Source: [Erwinia] mediterraneensis
Lineage (GTDB): Bacteria > Pseudomonadota > Gammaproteobacteria > Enterobacterales > Enterobacteriaceae
Length of the DNA stretch: 64,000 nucleotides
Assembly: GCF_900604315.1 (NCBI RefSeq)
Contig: NZ_LR026978.1
Location: 1,651,932-1,715,931, forward strand
Direction of reading: 5' to 3'
The position numbers and the translations under genes were made by a program. Positions 59,383 through 64,000 of the stretch are shown one piece after another (position 1 is the first letter of the stretch; each line of letters begins with the position of its first letter). The notes below the pieces were generated by a model. That model made no database searches. It was not told where the DNA came from and saw nothing but the letters and a program-made list of their open reading frames with translations.

Positions 59383-59409
59383 AAAAGGCCGGTTAACCCG
59401 GCCTTTTTT
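59381..59409. terminator. Bidirectional terminator between yigL and glpT
   Basis: GGCCGG (59387-59392) and CCGGCC (59398-59403) form a GC stem with loop TTAAC, flanked by six A (59381-59386) and six T (59404-59409). It overlaps the last bases of the yigL stop codon and serves both convergent genes. Confidence 0.9.
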
Positions 59410-59430
59410 GTCACTGATAACAGGAAGTGA

Positions 59431-60777
59431 TTAGCTGTTCAGCACCAGCTCTTTGTGACGACGCTCGCTCATCATGGTGAGAATCAGCAGCAGCACGGCC
59501 AGCACGCAGCCGCCAATCATAATCATAAAGCCGCCGTCCCAACCGAAGTAGTCAACGGTGTAGCCCACGATAGCACTCGCGGCAACCGAACCACCCAGGT
59601 AGCCAAACAGACCGGTAAAGCCCGCTGCGGTACCGGCAGCTTTTTTCGGTGCCAGTTCCAGTGCATGCAGACCAATCAGCATAACCGGACCGTAGATCAG
59701 GAAGCCGATAACGATCATACAGGCCATATCGATGCCGGGGTTGCCCACCGGGTTCAGCCAGTACACCACGGTAGCGATAGTTACCAGCGTCATGAAGAAC
59801 ACGCCGGTTGCGCCACGGTTGCCTTTAAAGACTTTATCTGACATCCAGCCACAGAGCAGGGTGCCCGGGATACCCGCATATTCATACAGGAAGTAAGTCC
59901 AGGAGGATTTATCCAGCGCGAAGTGCTTCACTTCTTTCAGATAGGTCGGCGACCAGTCGAGAATGCCGTAACGCAGCAGATAAACGAACACGTTCGCCAG
60001 CGCGATGTACCACAACAGTTTGTTCGGCAGAATGTACTGCATGAAAATCTGTTTAGCGGTCAGCTCTTCTTCATGTTTCTCGTCATAGTCAGGCGGATAG
60101 TCGTTTTTATACTCTTCAACCGGGGGCAGGCCGCAGGATTGAGGAGTATCACGCATCAGCGCGAACGCGATAATTGCGATCAGGATGGCACCAAAAGCAG
60201 GCATATAGAGCGCCGCTTTCCAGTCGTTAAACCATGCCATACCCAGCAGGAACAGCAGCGGAGGGATACCGCCACCCACGTTATGGGCGCAGTTCCAGAC
60301 AGAAACAACACCGCCACGTTCTTTCTGTGACCACCAGTGCACCATGGTACGACCACATGGCGGCCAACCCATACCCTGGAACCAGCCGCAGAGAAACAGC
60401 AGCACAAACATGACCGCAATGCTGGAGGTTGCCCAGGGCACAAAGCCCATAAACAGCATCACCGCAGCAGCGAGGATCAGACCAGCTGGCAGAAACACGC
60501 GCGGGTTAGAGCGGTCCGAGACTGAACCCATGATGAATTTTGAGAAGCCATAGGCGATAGAGATGCCGGACAGAGCAAAGCCGAGATCGCCACGAGAAAA
60601 CCCTTGCTCGACTAAATAAGGCATCGCGAGCGCAAAGTTTTTACGTACCAGATAGTAGGCTGCGTAGCCAAAGAAAATACCAATAAAGATTTGCCAGCGC
60701 AGACGGCGATACAACGGATCAACCCGATCCGCCGCAACACGAGACTGGTGTGGTGCAGGTCTAAAAAAACTTAACAT
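59431..60777 (-). CDS. glpT: sn-glycerol-3-phosphate:phosphate antiporter GlpT
   Basis: A 448-residue MFS (OPA family) transporter with twelve TM segments. [13 protein letters not shown] at the start, [50 protein letters not shown], and [21 protein letters not shown] are near-identical to E. coli GlpT. It also carries fosfomycin inward in E. coli. ATG 60777 gives the E. coli start; an open frame to 60870 is not homologous. In E. coli glpT lies with glpQ beside glpABC; here it stands alone between yigL and bioP. Confidence 0.96.
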   Translation of the reverse strand: MLSFFRPAPHQSRVAADRVDPLYRRLRWQIFIGIFFGYAAYYLVRKNFALAMPYLVEQGFSRGDLGFALSGISIAYGFSKFIMGSVSDRSNPRVFLPAGLILAAAVMLFMGFVPWATSSIAVMFVLLFLCGWFQGMGWPPCGRTMVHWWSQKERGGVVSVWNCAHNVGGGIPPLLFLLGMAWFNDWKAALYMPAFGAILIAIIAFALMRDTPQSCGLPPVEEYKNDYPPDYDEKHEEELTAKQIFMQYILPNKLLWYIALANVFVYLLRYGILDWSPTYLKEVKHFALDKSSWTYFLYEYAGIPGTLLCGWMSDKVFKGNRGATGVFFMTLVTIATVVYWLNPVGNPGIDMACMIVIGFLIYGPVMLIGLHALELAPKKAAGTAAGFTGLFGYLGGSVAASAIVGYTVDYFGWDGGFMIMIGGCVLAVLLLILTMMSERRHKELVLNS

Positions 60778-61156
60778 GAAACAGGCCTCCCGGCGCACTA
60801 TTGTTTTTTTCCCCCAGGGGGTCGGACTCAAAATGGCAGGCGAACATAAATTGATCACGTGATGTTCCATTTCGCGCGTATCATATTTTATTTTCGGATT
60901 AATACTGTGATTTATGACTCATTGTTACAATTTTATGACAAAAAAGAACATTACGGTTCATAAAATGTTTCTTTACGCTCATTTTTCTGGCAGGGGGATC
61001 ACGCTGTGTTGTGTTCAGAAAATAAACGCGCCATGAAAGAATGGTTGCCTGCCCGATGCGGCAGATTAAATAATGACCAGATGTAAACCAAAAATTTCGC
61101 CTTTTGCACACAGCTTTGTTTACACTAGCGGCTGACTGTTTTTCGGGGCCGTATAC
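60778..61156. promoter_or_regulatory. Divergent glpT-bioP control region
   Basis: This 379-bp AT-rich interval holds the glpT and bioP promoters and no gene. GlpR-type half-sites are seen: CGAACAT at 60841-60847 with ATGTTCC at 60862-60868 in opposite orientation, and further TGTTT/GAACAT-like pieces around 60948-60975. TGTGA at 60907-60911 is half of a possible CRP site. These are weak calls. Confidence 0.4.
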
Positions 61157-62017
61157 GTGATCTTATTGATTGTAACTACTATTCTCTGGGCATTCTCATT
61201 TAGCCTGATCGGCGAGTATCTTGCTGGTCAGGTGGACAGCTGGTTCTCAGTGCTGATGCGCCTGGCGCTGGCGACGCTGGTCTTCCTGCCGTTTCTGCGC
61301 TGGCGCGGTTATCGCCCCTCGACCTTACTGCTCTATATGCTGGTGGGCATGCTGCAGCTGGGCATTATGTATCTGCTGAGTTTTGAGGCCTATCTCTACC
61401 TCAGCGTCTCGGAATTCCTGTTGTTTACCGTTATGACGCCGCTCTACGTCACGCTGATTTATGATCTGATCAGTCGGCGTCCGCTACGCATCGGTTACGC
61501 ATTCAGCGCGTTGCTGGCAGTGGCGGGAGCGGCGATTATTCGCTACGACAAAGTAAGCGACCACTTCTGGTTTGGCCTGCTGTTGGTGCAGCTGGCGAAC
61601 CTTTGCTTCGCGGTGGGCATGGTGGGCTATAAGCGCCTGCAGGAGACACGTCCCATGCCGCAGCATACTGCCTTTTCCTGGTTCTACCTCGGCGCGGTGC
61701 TGATTGCCGTGATCGCCTGGTGCCTGTGGGGCAATGCGCAAAAACTACCGACCACTTCTCTGCAATGGGGAATTCTGATCTGGCTGGGGGTGGCGGCCTC
61801 GGGGCTGGGTTATTTCATGTGGAACTACGGAGCGACTCAGGTCGACGCCGGCACACTGGGCATTATGAACAACATGCATGTTCCGGCGGGCTTGCTGGTT
61901 AACCTGGCGATCTGGCAGCAGCAGCCGCACTGGAGCAGCTTTCTGCTCGGTGCGACGGTAATTTGCGCATCACTCTGGGTACACAAACGTTGGGTGGTGA
62001 GCCACAGTCTCTCCTGA
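61157..62017 (+). CDS. bioP: Biotin transporter BioP (YigM), EamA family
   Basis: A 286-residue ten-TM EamA-family carrier. VTTILWAFSFSLIGEYLAGQVDSWFSVLMRL, LLSFEAYLYLSVSEFLLFTVMTPLYVTLIYD, and NYGATQVDAGTLGIMNNMHVPAGLLVNLAIW match YigM, shown in E. coli to take up biotin. Start GTG 61157. It lies two genes before metR, as expected (yigM-metR in E. coli), with a DUF1456 gene inserted. Confidence 0.94.
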   Translation: MILLIVTTILWAFSFSLIGEYLAGQVDSWFSVLMRLALATLVFLPFLRWRGYRPSTLLLYMLVGMLQLGIMYLLSFEAYLYLSVSEFLLFTVMTPLYVTLIYDLISRRPLRIGYAFSALLAVAGAAIIRYDKVSDHFWFGLLLVQLANLCFAVGMVGYKRLQETRPMPQHTAFSWFYLGAVLIAVIAWCLWGNAQKLPTTSLQWGILIWLGVAASGLGYFMWNYGATQVDAGTLGIMNNMHVPAGLLVNLAIWQQQPHWSSFLLGATVICASLWVHKRWVVSHSLS

Positions 62018-62045
62018 GGCTCACCGCTGTCACGGCAGCAGGCGC

Positions 62046-62534
62046 TTATGACTTCTGTGCAGGCTTGCCAGACGCAGGGCGGTGAATCAGCGACAGCCCC
62101 TTGAGGAAGTTACGCAGAATCTGATCGCCACATTCGCGATAGTTCTTGTGGTCAGGTTTACGGAAGATGGCCCCGATTTCCGCCTGAGAAACGTTAAAAT
62201 TAGCTTTTTTTAACACCTCAGGAATATCGGTAGTTTTCAGAGCAAAGGCGATACGCAGTTTTTTGATGAAAATATTGTTATTCATTTTGCGTTCGATAGA
62301 AGGCGCAGGCGCATCCTCGCTTTTGCCACGACGGTAAAAGATCAGTCCATTGAGAAAATAGCCCATCAGCACATCGGGGCAGGGACGATACGCGGCATCA
62401 TCCTCTTTTTTTAACCACGCCTGAACGTCAGCCAGCGGTACCTCGCTCTCTGCCAGGGCAAAAATGTCCACCATTTTCGCGTCGCTCAGATCAAGCATAT
62501 AGCGCACGCTGCGCAGAATATCGTTATTGGTCAT
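62046..62534 (-). CDS. DUF1456 protein, YehS-like
   Basis: A 162-residue soluble protein with two repeats of a DUF1456 domain of about 65 residues: NNDILRSVRYMLDLSDAKMVDIFALAESEV.. and NNNIFIKKLRIAFALKTTDIPEVLKKANFNVSQAEIGAIFRKPDHKNYRECGDQILRNFLKGL. This is the YehS family, of unknown function. In E. coli yehS is elsewhere on the chromosome. It follows metR on the same strand after 99 bases and could be read from the metR promoter. Confidence 0.85.
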   Translation of the reverse strand: MTNNDILRSVRYMLDLSDAKMVDIFALAESEVPLADVQAWLKKEDDAAYRPCPDVLMGYFLNGLIFYRRGKSEDAPAPSIERKMNNNIFIKKLRIAFALKTTDIPEVLKKANFNVSQAEIGAIFRKPDHKNYRECGDQILRNFLKGLSLIHRPASGKPAQKS

Positions 62535-62633
62535 GGTGAATTCTTCTTCGGCTGGTTAACAAGGCTGCACATAACAGGGCAGAGGGCGACGACGATACCA
62601 GAAAAGGGGCGGCATTTCGACCGCCAGCACTGT

Positions 62634-63566
62634 TCAGGGCGCCGTGTTAAGCAGGGGGGCGGGCCGCAGGGCATCACGCACCAGAGGAAGGTGGGCGCAG
62701 GCATGCTGGCGCGCAAAGCGGATAAAGGCTTCTACCACGGGCTGACGCTGTTCGCCATCGCGCACCGCTGCATAAAGCCGGCTCCAGAGCCCTGGTCCCA
62801 GGGTTTTGGTCACCACCAGCCCCTGCTGTTCAAAACTCTCCACCACCCAGTGCGGCAGCGCGGCGATGCCCATGCGGGCCGCGACCATCTGAATCAGCAA
62901 CAGGGTGTTATCGACGCTTTTCAGCGCCGGGCTGACGCCTGCGGGTTGCAGAAAATGACGCCAGATATCGAGGCGCTGTCGCTGCACCGGGTAGATCATT
63001 AAAACTTCGCTTGCCAGATCTTCTGCCGCGATATGTGTCTTTAGCGCCAGCGGATGATCCGGCGCCAGCACCAGACGCACTTCAAAATCGAACATCGGAG
63101 AATAGTGCAGCCCGCTGCGTGGCAGAATATCCGAGGTCAGCACCACGTCCAGTTCACCCTGCTGCAGAGCAGGCTGAGGGTCGAAAGTCACGCCCGATTT
63201 AAAATCCATCACCACCTGCGGCCAGCTCTGACGGAAGTTATTCAGCGCTGGCGTCAGCCACTGTATGCAGCTGTGACACTCAATCGCGATGCGCAAGCTG
63301 GTCTGATGCGGCTCATGGCAGGCCTGCAGCGCCTGCTGGATTTGCGGCAGCACCTGCTCGGCCAGTTGCAGCAAAATTTCCCCCTGCGGCGTAAAGCGCA
63401 GCGGCTGACTTTTACGGACAAACAGACGAAATCCGAGGCGTTGTTCCAGATCGCTGAACTGATGCGATAACGCCGATTGCGTTTGGTGGAGTTGAGCCGC
63501 GGCCGCCGCCAGCGAACCCGTATTCCTCAGTGCCTGCAGCGTCCGCAGATGCTTGAGTTCAATCAT
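62634..63566 (-). CDS. metR: LysR-type regulator MetR
   Basis: A 310-residue LysR-type regulator that activates metE, metA, metF, metH and glyA with homocysteine as co-effector. The N-terminal winged HTH ([51 protein letters not shown]) is followed by a periplasmic-binding-protein-like effector domain. It is divergent from metE, the standard arrangement, with 174 bases between the starts. Confidence 0.97.
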   Translation of the reverse strand: MIELKHLRTLQALRNTGSLAAAAAQLHQTQSALSHQFSDLEQRLGFRLFVRKSQPLRFTPQGEILLQLAEQVLPQIQQALQACHEPHQTSLRIAIECHSCIQWLTPALNNFRQSWPQVVMDFKSGVTFDPQPALQQGELDVVLTSDILPRSGLHYSPMFDFEVRLVLAPDHPLALKTHIAAEDLASEVLMIYPVQRQRLDIWRHFLQPAGVSPALKSVDNTLLLIQMVAARMGIAALPHWVVESFEQQGLVVTKTLGPGLWSRLYAAVRDGEQRQPVVEAFIRFARQHACAHLPLVRDALRPAPLLNTAP

Positions 63567-63578
63567 GAGAGTCCTTCA
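63566..63578. promoter_or_regulatory. Candidate MetR site
   Basis: TGAG-AGTCC-TTCA matches the MetR consensus TGAA-N5-TTCA with one mismatch. It abuts the metR start, and the stretch TTGAACAATTTGCG at 63588-63601 may be a second, weaker site. Confidence 0.5.
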
Positions 63579-63638
63579 CATCGGGGTTGAACAATTTGCG
63601 CTTGAGGAACATACACTACCCGCAGATTATAGCGGTGT

Positions 63639-63662
63639 AAACATCTGGACGGCTAAACATCT
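63639..63662. promoter_or_regulatory. Three tandem MetJ boxes (metE operator)
   Basis: AAACATCT, GGACGGCT and AAACATCT lie head to tail in 8-base steps. Each resembles the met box AGACGTCT (6 of 8 matches). Tandem boxes are the known operator form for the MetJ repressor with S-adenosylmethionine. They lie about 80-100 bases before the metE ATG. Confidence 0.82.
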
Positions 63663-63740
63663 CTGGCGCGGTTTTGATTGTCGTTTTAAACCGCAGCGAC
63701 ACCGCCGTCAGCACTTAAAAGAATTTCAGGAGAACATTTA

Positions 63741-64000
63741 ATGACCATTCTGACTCATACCCTCGGCTTTCCTCGTGTTGGCCTGCATCGCGAACTGAAA
63801 AAAGCGCTGGAGAGTTACTGGGCAGGTAACAGCACCCGGGAAGCCTTGCTGGCGACAGGACGTGAACTGCGCGCCCGTCACTGGCAGCAGCAGCGCGACG
63901 CAGGGGTGGACCTGCTGCCGGTTGGCGATTTTGCCTGGTACGATCATGTGCTGACCACCAGTCTGATGCTGGGCAATGTCCCGGCGCGTCATCAGAATAA
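63741..64000 (+). CDS. metE: Cobalamin-independent methionine synthase MetE, 5' part only
   Basis: The first 86 codons of MetE, cut by the window end. MetE transfers a methyl group from 5-methyltetrahydropteroyl-triglutamate to homocysteine. [27 protein letters not shown] and [22 protein letters not shown] are typical of its N-terminal domain. AGGAGA at 63728-63733 is the ribosome site. Control by MetR and MetJ is indicated by the divergent metR gene and the met boxes. Confidence 0.97.
   Translation, partial: MTILTHTLGFPRVGLHRELKKALESYWAGNSTREALLATGRELRARHWQQQRDAGVDLLPVGDFAWYDHVLTTSLMLGNVPARHQN

Overview
This window is a chromosomal segment from a gamma-proteobacterium of the order Enterobacterales. 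Nearly every protein is recognisably close to its Escherichia coli counterpart, and the local gene orders (gppA-rhlB-trxA-rho-wec operon, hemYXDC-cyaA, lptM-dapF-yigA-xerC-yigB-uvrD, pldA-recQ-rhtC-rhtB-pldB-yigL, metR-metE) are those of enterobacteria. A bcsC-bcsD-bcsZ end to the cellulose operon, the absence of aslAB, yifK and cyaY at their E. coli positions, and the joining of two blocks that are far apart in E. coli (bcs/dctA/kdgK/pdeH and ppiC/rep/rho) suggest Erwiniaceae (Pantoea, Erwinia or a relative). The genus is inference. Almost all of the window is core genome; I see no prophage, integron, insertion sequence or CRISPR array.

Layout. 1-5 kb: end of the cellulose operon (bcsC, bcsD, bcsZ) and the c-di-GMP phosphodiesterase gene pdeK. 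5-14.4 kb: dctA, the M16-like yhjJ, two minus-strand accessory enzymes (an alpha/beta hydrolase and a GST-family protein), kdgK, pdeH and the AsmA-family gene yhjG. 14.4-22 kb: ppiC, rep, gppA, rhlB, trxA, rho with its long structured leader. 22-34.8 kb: a complete 12-gene enterobacterial common antigen (ECA) operon, wecA to wecG, most genes overlapping their neighbours. 34.9-35.9 kb: four tRNA genes (Arg-CCG, His-GTG, Leu-CAG, Pro-TGG), then the small RNA gene glmZ with a sigma-54 type promoter and GlrR-type upstream sites. 35.9-43 kb: hemY-hemX-hemD-hemC and, divergently, cyaA. 43-48.6 kb: lptM-dapF-yigA-xerC-yigB and SOS-type uvrD. 48.7-49.3 kb: a decayed relBE toxin-antitoxin pair. 49.4-57.4 kb: corA with a leader ORF, an AbrB-family transporter gene, rarD, yigI, pldA, recQ, rhtC, rhtB. 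57.5-64 kb: pldB, yigL, glpT, bioP (yigM), a DUF1456 gene, metR and the start of metE.

How the genes fit together. Cellulose export (BcsC/D/Z), PdeK and the stand-alone EAL protein PdeH form a c-di-GMP and motility/biofilm neighbourhood; a candidate FliA promoter before pdeH would tie it to the flagellar regulon. The ECA operon makes and polymerises the Fuc4NAc-ManNAcA-GlcNAc repeat. GlmZ controls glmS, which supplies the amino-sugar precursor used by ECA and peptidoglycan. The hem cluster makes uroporphyrinogen III. A CRP site, a LexA box, tandem MetJ boxes and a KdgR-like palindrome are visible at the expected places.

I did not find a clearly undescribed multi-gene system. The most interesting signals are regulatory: the corA leader ORF that ends inside a perfect hairpin, the competing hairpins and short ORF in the rho leader, the glmZ control region, and the relBE pair whose genes are broken by three separate lesions while the operator looks intact.
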